A stretch of 64,000 nt of DNA, from assembly GCA_016713535.1 (NCBI GenBank), contig JADJOY010000010.1:309187-373186 (forward strand). Reading direction: 5' to 3'. This document shows positions 18,131-27,365 of the stretch, in pieces. Numbering within the stretch: position 1 is the first letter of the stretch; every line of letters starts with the position of its first letter. The notes under the pieces were generated by a model that was not told where the DNA came from, searched no databases, and saw only the letters and a program-made list of their open reading frames with translations. Source of the stretch: Deltaproteobacteria bacterium (lineage in GTDB: Bacteria > JADJOY01). Position numbers and translations under genes: made by a program.

Positions 18131-20002
18131 ATGCGCCCGCTCTTCTTCGTCCTTCTGGCGCTGGCGTCGGTCACCGGCTTCTACGTCGAGCTCTCGCCCA
18201 CCTGGACGTGGTGGTTCCGCGCCCACCTGATCCTCCATCCGCTGCTCGGTCTGTTCGCGGCGGGGCTGTCGTTCGCGTACGTCCGCGATCACGTCCGCGA
18301 CAAGGGGTGGAGCACCGCGAAGGTCGGTGCGCTGCTCGGCGCGGTGGTAACCGCGGTGTGGGCCGCCTGCGTGGTGAGCGGGCTGCCGCCGCTCGGGCTC
18401 TTCCGCGTGAACCGCAACCTGCTCGACCTCCACGGCACGATCGGCTGGATGCTCGTGCCCGCGTTCGGCCTGCACGTGCTGAGGCGCACCTGGCTTGTGC
18501 TGCGCGAGCGCTCTCGTTGGGGCGCGTGGCGCGAGCGGTTGAGCGTGCCGCACCCGGCGCGGATCGGCGTGACGGTGGTGCTGGTGTGGACGGCGTCGCT
18601 CTTCATCGATCACTGGGACGGCGAGCGCGTGACGGTCCACTTCGACGAGTTCCTCGATGGCCACGAGCGCCCCGCGCTCACGGCGCTGAGTCCCGAGGCC
18701 GTCGGACGGGCGCTGTCGATGAGCAAGACGTGTGGAGTGGGCACGGCCTGCCACCACGAGCTCACCGAGGAGTTCGAGCGCAGCGCCCACCGTCGCTCGC
18801 CCGAGAGCACCCACTTCCAGAAGATCTCGGCACTGCTGGCGAGCGAGCGCGGCGCGCCCGCCTCGCGGTTCTGCGTGAGCTGTCACGCCACCGGGGTCGC
18901 AGTGGCGGTCGATCTCACGGTCGCGCAGCCCGACCCCGCGAGCGGCGCGCCGCACGGCTTCGGCTGCCTGGTCTGTCACTCGATGGAGAGCGCCTCGCTC
19001 GCGGAGCACCCGGGCAAGCGATACGCCGGCGACACGCCCGAGGGGTTCTCGGTGATGTTGCAGCGCGATCACCTGTCCCTCTTCCCGGCCAGTGGTGACG
19101 CGGGCGCCGAGGGCTTCGAGAAATCGCTTTCGGCGTTCTTCATTCGGCTCGATCCATCGGCGCACGCGCGGGTCATGGACCCGCCCATCGTGAGCACCGA
19201 CGCCGTGTGCCTCGGCTGCCATCAGGAGCACATCCCGCGCCGCGATCCCACCGGCTTCGCGCAGGTCCGGTGCGTCGACTGTCACATGACGATGCAGCGG
19301 CCGTTCTCGGAGACCCACCAGCGCAAGCCGCACTACCTGGTGGGCGCGAACGTGGTGCTGCCGCGGCTCCTCGGCGACGCGGGGATGGAAGAGAAGGTCA
19401 CGAGTTGGCTCACCGGGCGCTTCGAGACCCGCGCCCTCGATGCCTTCTGGGAGCTGCGCCAGCCCGAGCAGAAGAACCAGTCGAAGGCGGTGTGGCTCTT
19501 CATGGCAGTCGAGCCGCTCGCGCCTGCGCACGCGGGTCAGGACCTCGGCTTGCGCGTGGCGACCTCGAACGTCGGGATCGGCCACCCATTCCCGAGCGGC
19601 GTGATCGATCTCTACGACGTTTGGCTCGAGGTGGTCGTGCTCGACGCCGGGGGCGCCGAGGTGTGGCGGACCGGCAAGCCCGGCGGCGTGGCGTCGAAAG
19701 ACGACGGCGTGATCCGGCTCGGCGGCTTCGTCAGCGACCGCGACGGTCACCCGATCGACCGCCACCGGGTGTGGGAGCAGGCCGAGCGCCACATCCAGGC
19801 GATCGACCCCAATCGCACGCTGACCCACGAGCTGAAGGTGCCGATCCCGGCGGGCGCCCAGGGGCCGCTCAGGGTCGAGGCGCGCTGGAACTACGATCGC
19901 CTCAACGCGCCGTTCGTGGCGTGGGCGTACGCGGGGCAGACCCTCGATCTACCGCGGGTCGTGATCGCGTCGGTCGAGCAGAAGATCCCGCTCGTTCCGT
20001 AG
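18131..20002 (+). CDS. Membrane-bound multihaem cytochrome (b-like domain plus c-type haems)
   Basis: The 623-residue protein begins with about four membrane helices (residues 1-160) that carry His pairs (HLILHPLLG; DLHGTIGWMLVPAFGLH), the layout of a haem-b electron-transfer domain. The exported part has four canonical CxxCH haem-c sites (Cys248, Cys279, Cys360, Cys381) and one unusual C-x5-CH (Cys201-GVGTA-Cys207-His208). Other His residues could be distal ligands. The C-terminal 220 residues are beta-rich without haem sites. The layout resembles c554-like or NapC-type quinol-linked cytochromes but matches none that I can name. It probably passes electrons between the quinone pool and a periplasmic partner. 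Next to it lies a divergent propeller operon. Confidence 0.85.
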   Translation: MRPLFFVLLALASVTGFYVELSPTWTWWFRAHLILHPLLGLFAAGLSFAYVRDHVRDKGWSTAKVGALLGAVVTAVWAACVVSGLPPLGLFRVNRNLLDLHGTIGWMLVPAFGLHVLRRTWLVLRERSRWGAWRERLSVPHPARIGVTVVLVWTASLFIDHWDGERVTVHFDEFLDGHERPALTALSPEAVGRALSMSKTCGVGTACHHELTEEFERSAHRRSPESTHFQKISALLASERGAPASRFCVSCHATGVAVAVDLTVAQPDPASGAPHGFGCLVCHSMESASLAEHPGKRYAGDTPEGFSVMLQRDHLSLFPASGDAGAEGFEKSLSAFFIRLDPSAHARVMDPPIVSTDAVCLGCHQEHIPRRDPTGFAQVRCVDCHMTMQRPFSETHQRKPHYLVGANVVLPRLLGDAGMEEKVTSWLTGRFETRALDAFWELRQPEQKNQSKAVWLFMAVEPLAPAHAGQDLGLRVATSNVGIGHPFPSGVIDLYDVWLEVVVLDAGGAEVWRTGKPGGVASKDDGVIRLGGFVSDRDGHPIDRHRVWEQAERHIQAIDPNRTLTHELKVPIPAGAQGPLRVEARWNYDRLNAPFVAWAYAGQTLDLPRVVIASVEQKIPLVP

Positions 20003-20063
20003 CCGGCGGGCGAGAGCCAGCGGGCGGCCGACGGAGCGGCCGCGCTCCAGCGGCTCTCGCCGC

Positions 20064-21764
20064 TCAGCGCGGCGGGTGATCGGGGAGCCACTCGGGCAGC
20101 GCGATCTTGTAGCCGCCCTGCGCGCTACCGAAGTAGAGCTCGTCCTTCTCGGCGTCGAGCATCAGCGACTGCGCCTTGGCGCCGATGTCGTGGCGGCGCA
20201 GCACCGTCCCGCTCGCGTAGTCGAAGGCCCACAGCTCCCCGGGCATGAACGCGAGCGAGTAGAAGAGATCGCGCCGCGCGTCGAAGACCACGTTCCGTGA
20301 GTTGAGCGGGCCCCTCATCCGCCGCACCAGCTCGAGCGGCTCGGTCGAGTATTCGTAGAAGTTGTCGGAGAAGAAGCTCGCCGCGACGATCCGGTTCTTG
20401 GACGGGATGATGACGAAGTCGAGCCCGCCCTCGGGCAGCACGGCCTTCTGCCGGACGGTCATGGTCGCGGGATCGACCTGGACCAGCGCGAACTGGTTGC
20501 CGGCGTCGGTCATGCCGAGCTCGGCGTAGAGCATCCCGCTCGAGTCGTCGTACGCGACCTTCAAGAGCCCGGCGTGGAACTTCGTGAAGCCTTGCTCGTC
20601 GAAGCGCAGCTCGCGGAGAAGCTTGATCGTGGTGCGGTCGAACTCGGCGAGCACCGGGTGCTCGTGGAACGTCACGTACACGCGGTCGCCCGTGACCGCG
20701 AAGTCCCACGGCGCGATGCGCGGGTTCTCGAGGATGTTGACCTGCTGAGTGATCGCGAACGGCTCGGTGGAGAACTTGAGGAAGTCGCCGCTGTCCCAGT
20801 CCATGGTGAGGATCTCGCGGCCGCTCGGATCGAGCCACAGGTAGCGGGCGAGCCCGTGGACCTCGATGACCTTGGCCTCGCCGGTGGCGAGCTCGATCCG
20901 CGACAGGCCGGACGCCGGGCCGTAGCACGTGAACAGGTAACGCCGGTCGGGCGTGATCACGTAGTCGCGCATGTGCGAGAGCGGGAACGCCGGCGGCACG
21001 CCGTCGTGGGGATAGAAGCGCGTGAACCCGGCGGGCACCGGTTCCATCGTGGGGGCGGCGCGGCGGCAGCACGCCGACGTAATGCCAGAAGATCAGGCTG
21101 CCGCTGGCACCCACCGCGGCGAGCCGCGCTCCCAGCGCCTGAGCCCGACCAGCGCGAGACCGGCGCCGAGCGCACACCGGAACACGAACGCGATGCGGTA
21201 GGCCGCGGCCTTGTTCGAGCCCAGGCTGTGATCGACGTGGTAGGCGTTGAAGGCCGCCCACGCCGCGAGCGCCGCGATGAACACCGCCGAGCCGAGCCTG
21301 GAGCGCGCCGCGAGCGCGTAGCCGAGCACCACCAGCGCGACGACCCCGATCACCGTCTCGGGCAGCGAGATCCGGGCCATGAGTAGCAGGTTGGGCGGAA
21401 CCTTGTGCCACTCGAGCGGTAGCCACGCGTTCGAGAACCCCTTCGAGGTGGGGCTGAGTGCCAGGATCACCGGGGGGAGCGTGCACAGGAACAGTCCGAG
21501 GATCTGGTCGAGGAGGCGCTCGCGCGATGGCGCCAGTCCGAAACGCCGCTGGAGGCGAAAGAGCGTGGGCGGCACGAAGTAGAGCAGCGCCGCCACCGGG
21601 TACGCGAAGGCGCGCGAGATCACGCCCTCGTTCCCGAGCAGGAGCAGCTCGGTGATCTTGTACGCGACTGCGGCGAAGAGCGCCGCGTCGACCACCAGCG
21701 TGACGGCGGACGCGTGGATGGAGCGCTGCGGAGCGGGAATGACGGCGGGATCGGCCAGGCTCAT
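20064..21764 (-). CDS. Membrane-anchored beta-propeller protein (frame broken near 21050-21100)
   Basis: An N-terminal membrane part (ATG 21764 to 21093, about five helices) and a propeller (ATG 21047 to 20064) flank a short stretch in a third frame encoding GSLIFWHYVGVLPP. This corresponds to the last helix and linker seen in the intact paralogues (compare TTWLFWGLANGCGQ at the 12.0 kb gene). Two indels between about 21045 and 21110 would restore one protein of about 566 residues. Blades include RYLFTCYGPASGLSRIELAT, GDRVYVTFHEHPVLAEFD and DELYFGSAQGGYKI. Alternatively, two separate genes overlap here. The 3' end faces the cytochrome gene, 61 bases away. Function is unknown. Confidence 0.7.
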
Positions 21765-22193
21765 GAGCGCGCCAACATAGGGACCGTCCGGCCGACCGGG
21801 CAACCGTCGCGCCGGGTGTCGCGGACGCCGAGCGCCGGCGCGAGGGCTCCTTGCACGGCGGCTGGCGCGGGACTCAGCAGCGCGTCCTCACGTTCGCCCT
21901 GCACCCGTCGGCAGACGCGACGAGGGGGAGGGCGCGCGAGCCAGAGGGGCCAGGCTCTCGCGTGGCGCCGTGACGCGAGAGGACGAGGTCGGGTTCATGA
22001 CACGGTCTCCTTGCCGCCGGGGTCGAGCGGAGCTCGGCCCGTACCGAGATCAAGGCCCGTGCCCGCCTCCGACGGCGAGCCGATCTTTTCGGAATCCGGC
22101 AGGTTGCCCGGGCCCATCGATGCCATTGGTGCGACGATCGACTGCTCGATCATCCGATAGAAAGACGATCGAGTGAGAGAAGCAGACCCCGAG
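21765..22193. other. Intergenic region without a recognised gene
   Basis: The 429 bp between the propeller start (21764) and the radical SAM stop (22194), both on the minus strand, hold no frame with family features. A 148-codon plus-strand frame spans it but has the composition of chance open frames in high-GC DNA. The propeller promoter should lie at the left edge; I see no clear -35/-10 pair and no strong hairpin. Confidence 0.5.
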
Positions 22194-23588
22194 TCAGGTG
22201 CCCCGTTCGATCGCGTTGTAGCCGCACGCCAGCGAATAGCCGGTGTCGGTCATGTACGCCTTGTCGCAGTTCGAGGCCTCGTGCAGATCGATGGTCTGGC
22301 GGTCGAGGAAGTCCTCGACCACGACGAAGCTCACGTGCGGCATGTAGGTCATGCGATCCGGCCTCGCGAACGAGCGGATCAGCGGCCAGGTTCGCGGGAT
22401 CGCGCGCCAGTGGCGCGCCAGCGTGAGCGGATTGAAGAGCCGGTTGAGCGGCACCAGCGTCTTGCCGTCGTGGTAGTAGGCGAGGTGGAGGATGCACGAA
22501 CGCGGGCGGTAGTCGGGGTTGCCGGTGAGCCTGTAGAGGAGCCGGAACACCCGCAGGAACCACAGGAAGTCGCGTCGCGCGATCTGCCCGCCGGTGGTGC
22601 GCTCGATCTCCGCCACCACGTCGCTGGCGCCGATCTTGTCGGTCTCGCGGGTGAGCTCGTTGCGGCCGAGGCGCGACGACGGCAACAGCGACACCGTGGA
22701 CACGTGGGGTGTGCGGCGCGCGAACTCGAGGAGCTCGCCGATCTGGCCGTCGTTCTCGCCACGCTCGATCATGCACGCGAGCAGTACCTTGAACTCGAAG
22801 CGGATGCAGTTCTCGAGGGCGCGGCGGCGGACGTCGAGCATCGGCCGCGCACGCAGCTTCTCGAGCGTGGGCTCGTGCAAGCTGTCCCACTGCAGGTACA
22901 CCCACTCGAGGCCGGCTTCCTTGAGCTCTCGGCAGTAGTCCTCGTCGACGAGGCGGATGCCGTTGGTCTCGAGCTTGACGATGAAGCCCTCGCGAATGAG
23001 CGTCGCGAGGAACGGCACCAGATCCTTGCGCAGCGTGGGCTCGCCACCGATCAGGTACACGACCGGCTTGCGCCCCGGGATGGCGCGCAGGCGTTCGGCG
23101 AGTGCCTCGAGGTCGGGCTCGCGCGTGGGCTTGAAACGGGCGTCGGTGAAGCAGTTCGGGCACGCCATGTTGCAGGCGTCGGTCACGTCGATCCAGATCG
23201 AGCGGACGTAGCCGAAGTCCTCGAAGCGGGTCTTCCTGAGCGGTGCTCCCTCGGGTGTGCGCGTCAGCGAGCGCACACCATCCACGAAGGCGTGATCGTG
23301 CGCGAAGAAGAGGTCGAACGCGCCGTGCTCGGGGCACTCCTTGAGCATGTAGAGGTCGCCGCGGCGCACCACCAGCCGAGCGTCGAGGACGCGCGGGCAG
23401 CGCGGGCACAAGCTCTTCGTGACCTCGGCCTCGAGGTCGAACGGGCGAACCGTGGCCTTGGCGACCGGCTCGACGGTGAACGCGGTGCCCGGCTTGAACG
23501 CGAGCGCCGAGAGCGGCGCCAGCGGACGAGCCGCGCTTGGACGCGGCGCGGGCGCGGCGTGGTCGAGTGCCGAACTGCTGGAGCTCAC
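22194..23588 (-). CDS. Radical SAM protein of the COG1964 (tetraether-synthase-like) type
   Basis: The 464-residue protein has an N-terminal Cys group (SLCPRCP with Cys61 and Cys64, then KECPEHG with Cys85), then the radical SAM motif VTDACNMACPNCF (Cys139, Cys143, Cys146) and YLIGGEPTLRKDL. This order - CPxC, CPxHG, CNxxCPxCF - is that of COG1964 proteins such as archaeal Tes/MJ0619, which couple lipid tails across a membrane or act on related lipids. More Cys residues occur near the C-terminus (PRSCILHLAYY, SNCDKAY). The start is GTG 23588. It stands alone between intergenic gaps. The lipid role is inference from motif order, and other COG1964 functions are possible. Confidence 0.72.
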   Translation of the reverse strand: MSSSSSALDHAAPAPRPSAARPLAPLSALAFKPGTAFTVEPVAKATVRPFDLEAEVTKSLCPRCPRVLDARLVVRRGDLYMLKECPEHGAFDLFFAHDHAFVDGVRSLTRTPEGAPLRKTRFEDFGYVRSIWIDVTDACNMACPNCFTDARFKPTREPDLEALAERLRAIPGRKPVVYLIGGEPTLRKDLVPFLATLIREGFIVKLETNGIRLVDEDYCRELKEAGLEWVYLQWDSLHEPTLEKLRARPMLDVRRRALENCIRFEFKVLLACMIERGENDGQIGELLEFARRTPHVSTVSLLPSSRLGRNELTRETDKIGASDVVAEIERTTGGQIARRDFLWFLRVFRLLYRLTGNPDYRPRSCILHLAYYHDGKTLVPLNRLFNPLTLARHWRAIPRTWPLIRSFARPDRMTYMPHVSFVVVEDFLDRQTIDLHEASNCDKAYMTDTGYSLACGYNAIERGT

Positions 23589-23934
23589 GTGGAGAGTCTC
23601 GGGGCGCGCGGCTCTCGCCAGGCACGCAGGGGGGCGCGCGTAGAGCGGGACGAGAGGCGCGAGTCAGGCTACGGTCGCGTGCTCCGGGGAGTCAAGGAGG
23701 CGAGGGGCGCCCGCGGCAGGTCCCATGGATGCGCGACGTCGCGGCTCCGTCGAAGGTACACGCTCGCTCGAGCGCGTAGTCGTTCGCGGACCTGACGACA
23801 GAGCGTCGCGCTCCGGCGGACGGGGGGCCCGACCCGAGGCGACATGAGGCTCGGGGCATCGCGCGAAACGCGGTGCCCTGCTAGAATCGCGCGCACTCCC
23901 CCGAGGAACCGAAGCCCGCCTTCCTTCCACACTC
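23589..23934. other. Divergent intergenic region
   Basis: These 346 bp separate the minus-strand radical SAM start (GTG 23588) from the plus-strand epimerase start (GTG 23935), so both promoters must lie here. I could not identify convincing -35/-10 elements or an operator palindrome, and no coding frame here has family features. Confidence 0.5.
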
Positions 23935-24954
23935 GTGACCGTCATCATCACCGGCGGAGCCGGCTTCATCGGCTCGAACGCCGTCGCTCGGTTCTTGGCA
24001 CTCGGGCACCGCGTCGCGGTCCTCGACAACTTGAGCCGCTCCGGAGCCGAGGAGAACCTCGCCTGGCTGCGCGAGCGCGGCCTGGTGGACTTCGCCCGCC
24101 TCGACGTTCGCGATGCGGCGGCGGTGCACGGCTTCGTGTCCCAGCACCGGGACGCGACGCTGCTGCTCCACCTCGCGTCGCAGGTCGCGGTGACGCGGGC
24201 CATCGAGGACCCCCGCGAGGACTTCGAGACCAACGTCGGCGGCACCGTGAACGTGCTCGAGGCTGTTCGCGCCGCGTGGCCCGACGCCTCGCAGGCGCCG
24301 CTGATCGTCTACTCGTCCACGAACAAGGTCTACGGCAGCTTGCCGGAGACGGTGACGAGCGAGACCGCGCGGCGCTTCGTCGCGGCGAACGGCTGGCGTG
24401 GCGTCGGCGAGGAGCACGAGCTTCGCCCCGAGACTCCCCACGCGGTGTCCAAGGCGTCGGCAGAGGCGTACCTGCGCGCGTATGCCTACTCGTACGGTAT
24501 CCCCACCGTGACGTTTCGCCAGTCGTGCATCTACGGCCCTCGGCAACTCGGTGCGGAGGAACAGGGCTGGGTGGCATGGTTGGCGCTGTGCGCCGCGCGC
24601 CGGCAGGCGGTGCGGCTCTACGGCGACGGGCGGCAGGTGCGTGACCTCTTGCACGTCGACGATCTCGTCGAGGCCTTCATCGCCGCCTGGAAGCGGCGCG
24701 AGAGCTTGCGCGGTGACGCATTCAACCTGGGCGGTGGTCCCGGTCTGACCCTGTCGCTGCGCGAGCTGATCGACGATCTCGAGCGTCGTACTGGCCGGCC
24801 GGTCACGACCGAGACCCACCCGTGGCGGGTCGGCGACCAGAAGATCTACGTGAGCTGCATCGACAAGGCCGAGCGGGCCCTCGACTGGAGGCCGCGGATC
24901 GGTCTCGAGCCCGGACTCGAAGACCTGTGGTGCTGGGTCCGCAGCCGCGTGTGA
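23935..24954 (+). CDS. CDP-paratose 2-epimerase-like NAD-dependent sugar epimerase
   Basis: The 339-residue extended SDR has the NAD motif TGGAGFIGSN, the active-site Ser region SSTNKVYGS, and the RQSCIYGPRQLG, QGWVAWLA and GDGRQVRDLLHVDDL elements typical of CDP-tyvelose/paratose 2-epimerases (RfbE). These convert CDP-paratose to CDP-tyvelose for O-antigen or secondary sugars. The catalytic YxxxK is altered: the sequence is TPHAVSKAS, with His (codon CAC) in place of Tyr. This could be a real change of mechanism, a single-base error or an inactive enzyme. It starts at GTG 23935. A GT2 glycosyltransferase lies convergent, 38 bases downstream. Confidence 0.82.
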   Translation: MTVIITGGAGFIGSNAVARFLALGHRVAVLDNLSRSGAEENLAWLRERGLVDFARLDVRDAAAVHGFVSQHRDATLLLHLASQVAVTRAIEDPREDFETNVGGTVNVLEAVRAAWPDASQAPLIVYSSTNKVYGSLPETVTSETARRFVAANGWRGVGEEHELRPETPHAVSKASAEAYLRAYAYSYGIPTVTFRQSCIYGPRQLGAEEQGWVAWLALCAARRQAVRLYGDGRQVRDLLHVDDLVEAFIAAWKRRESLRGDAFNLGGGPGLTLSLRELIDDLERRTGRPVTTETHPWRVGDQKIYVSCIDKAERALDWRPRIGLEPGLEDLWCWVRSRV

Positions 24955-24992
24955 CCGAACGCCCCGGGCGCTTCCGATCACGAAGGGCGCGT

Positions 24993-25733
24993 TCAGAGCC
25001 GCGGCGGGTGCGCGGCCACGAGCCGCGCCAGCTCGCGGACGTGAGGCAGCACGCGCAGCTTGCTGGCACCGGTCTTCTCTCCGTAGCGGTAGTGCTGAGG
25101 CACCTCCACGATGCGCGCACCCAAACGGGCCAGTCCGACGAGGAGCTCGGTGTTGGTCGTGAACCCGCCGGTCGCCAGCCCGCTCGGCAGCGCCGCCACC
25201 AGCTGCCGCAGCGCGCCCACGCGATACGCCCGGTAGAACATGGTCCAGTCCCGGATGCGACGCGCGTATAGCGTCCTCACGAGCGAATTCGTGAGCCAGC
25301 TCGTGAGCTGCTTGCGGGCCGGGAAGCCGCTGATGCGGCCGCCGGGGACGTAACGGGACGCGACCGCTACGTCGGCGCCTCCGCGGATGGCGCCCACGAG
25401 CGCCGCCAGGACATCGAGGTCGCTGGTGGCGTCACCCTCGAGGATCGCGAGGACGTCGTCATCCGCGGCGTCCGCGATCGGCGCTTCCAGGCACCAGCGG
25501 AAGAAACGCCCAACGCCCCCGTTCACGGCCCGGTGGTGGATCGTGAGCGCTGGACGGGAAGCCGCGATCTCGTCGAGCCCACCGAGTCCGTAGGTGCTGC
25601 CGTCGTCGTAGACCCAGATCCGGTACGACTGGCCGAGCGCGTCGGCGACGGCGCCCAGGCGCTCGACGCCGCGCCGGGCGGCCTCTCCCTCGTTGTAGAC
25701 GGGAAGTGCGAAGCGTAGCGGGACGCGGCTCAC
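24993..25733 (-). CDS. Family 2 glycosyltransferase
   Basis: The 246-residue GT-A protein starts at GTG 25733, which overlaps the stop of the radical SAM gene as GTGA. It has the N-terminal FALPVYNEGEAA, the nucleotide-binding VYDDGSTYGL, and an EGDATSDLDVL segment in place of the usual DxD region. A C-terminal YGEKTGASKLRVLPHVREL is typical of dolichol-phosphate-mannose-synthase-like GT2 enzymes. No membrane helices are present. It probably transfers a sugar from a nucleotide donor to a lipid carrier. Coupling to a B12 radical SAM enzyme suggests a shared glycolipid or lipid product; this is inference. Confidence 0.82.
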   Translation of the reverse strand: MSRVPLRFALPVYNEGEAARRGVERLGAVADALGQSYRIWVYDDGSTYGLGGLDEIAASRPALTIHHRAVNGGVGRFFRWCLEAPIADAADDDVLAILEGDATSDLDVLAALVGAIRGGADVAVASRYVPGGRISGFPARKQLTSWLTNSLVRTLYARRIRDWTMFYRAYRVGALRQLVAALPSGLATGGFTTNTELLVGLARLGARIVEVPQHYRYGEKTGASKLRVLPHVRELARLVAAHPPRL

Positions 25734-27124
25734 CAGAGGATGTTCCAGGCGCGGAACAGTAGGTTCTTGACCTGATCGAGCGAGTGGATCTCGCGCATCA
25801 GCCCCCACAGGATCTTGGGGCGCAGGTAGAACCTGCAATAGGCGTTCTGGAGCAGCCGCTTGAGGCGGTCCTTGGTCATGCCGGGCGGAGCGTAGGTGAC
25901 CGAGTAGATGAGGTTGCGGTCCGACTCCTGAGGACCGAGATCGCCGCTCTCCTTCAGGTGGTAGTAGAGCGGTCCGCCCGGGAACGGCGTGTAGTTGAAG
26001 AAGTTCGCCCGATCGATCGGCAGGCTGCAGGCGAGGTCGATCGTCGACTTCATCTCGGCTTCGGTCTCGCCGGGGAAGCCGATCATGAAGAACCCGGTGA
26101 TCTTGATGCGCGTGGTGCGTTTGATGAGCTCGACCTTGTCGTGGACCAGGCTCAGGTCGAGACGCTTGTCCATGAGGTCGAGAACGCGCTGCGAGCCGGA
26201 CTCGATCCCGACCGCGAACGACCAGCACCCGGCGCGCTCGAGGAGCCGGAGCAGCTCCTCGTCGAGCGAGTCGAGGCGGATCCCGTTCGGCAGCATCCAG
26301 CGTGGCATGCGCTTCATGCGCAGGAACGCCTCGCACACCGCGACGCAGTTGGCGCGTTTGGTCGTGAACACGTCGTCCATGACGTGCAGCTCCTCGACCC
26401 CATAGTCGGTCATGAGGAGCTCGGCTTCGGCGGCGACGTTCTCGGCGTCGCGGGTGCGGATCGCCTTGCCTGCCTTGGTCGGTGCGCCGCAGAACTTGCA
26501 CGGATACGGACAGCCGCGCGTCAACATCACCGGCGCGATCCGGTCCGCGCCGGAGAAGACGCCATTGGGCACCAGCGGGTAGCGGTCGGGACGCATCAGG
26601 TCCCAGGCCGGCATCGGGATGCGGTTGATGTCCTCGATCCAGCGCGCCGCGGTGCGGCGGATGGTGCCGTTCTCGCGCCACGCGAGGTTCGGCACCGACT
26701 CGAAGTGGCGGCCGTTCGAGAGCTCGGACAGGAGCCGGGGGAACGCCTCCTCGCCTTCGCCGGTCATCGCGAAGTCCATCCACGGCGCCGACTGGAGAGT
26801 CTCCTCGGGCTCGAAGATGGGATGCGGCCCCCCGACAACCAGCGGAGTCGACGGAAACTTCTCGCGGGCCATGCGGCTGAACGCGAGCACGTTGGCGCGC
26901 ATGGGCGAGAAGTAGGAGAAGCCCATCACGTCGTAGGAGGCGCCCTTCTGGTCGAGGAGGGCCGCGAACTCGGCCGGCCCCATGTCGTCCTTGATGGCAT
27001 CGACGACGTCGATGGTGTGACCTTCGCGGCGCGCCGCCTCGGCGATGTAGCCGAGGTTGAGTGGCGGCAGCACCACGTAGTGCTTGCCGACGACATGGCT
27101 CGTGTTGACCAGCAAGACGTGCAT
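25730..27124 (-). CDS. B12-binding radical SAM enzyme
   Basis: The 464-residue protein has a complete N-terminal cobalamin domain (MHVLLVNTSHVVGK, LNLGYIAEAARREGH, VVGGPHPIF) and a radical SAM core with LTRGCPYPCKFCGAP (Cys205, Cys209, Cys212), followed by GIESGSQRVLDLM and FFMIGFPGETEAEM. It resembles the enzyme at 10437-12014 (shared PAWDL-x-x-DRY linker) and the BchE/HpnP/HpnJ group. It starts at ATG 27124 and is coupled by a 4-base overlap to the glycosyltransferase. The reaction is not predictable from sequence. Confidence 0.87.
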   Translation of the reverse strand: MHVLLVNTSHVVGKHYVVLPPLNLGYIAEAARREGHTIDVVDAIKDDMGPAEFAALLDQKGASYDVMGFSYFSPMRANVLAFSRMAREKFPSTPLVVGGPHPIFEPEETLQSAPWMDFAMTGEGEEAFPRLLSELSNGRHFESVPNLAWRENGTIRRTAARWIEDINRIPMPAWDLMRPDRYPLVPNGVFSGADRIAPVMLTRGCPYPCKFCGAPTKAGKAIRTRDAENVAAEAELLMTDYGVEELHVMDDVFTTKRANCVAVCEAFLRMKRMPRWMLPNGIRLDSLDEELLRLLERAGCWSFAVGIESGSQRVLDLMDKRLDLSLVHDKVELIKRTTRIKITGFFMIGFPGETEAEMKSTIDLACSLPIDRANFFNYTPFPGGPLYYHLKESGDLGPQESDRNLIYSVTYAPPGMTKDRLKRLLQNAYCRFYLRPKILWGLMREIHSLDQVKNLLFRAWNILW

Positions 27125-27365
27125 GCGGGCGTGGCGGATGCGATCGAGGCGCGCGAGCGGCGCGAGATGGAGATCAACCGCTCGGGACTCGGAGGCGGCC
27201 TCAAGCTTGCGCGAGGGGAGGGAGCGTCAGACTAAGCCTCGGCCTCCGGGGGCGTCAAACGCGTGTCTCAGGTGTGGCTGCACCGCCACCTCACGCCGCG
27301 TCGGCTACCCTTCGGTGTGGAGCGCGCGGCGGTGGTGCCGCGGCCGCGCGAAAGGAGCAGCCGTC

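Noticed and set aside
21714-22160. Plus-strand frame of 148 codons in an intergenic region
   Set aside because: No family features, no ribosome site and compositional amino-acid content typical of chance frames.
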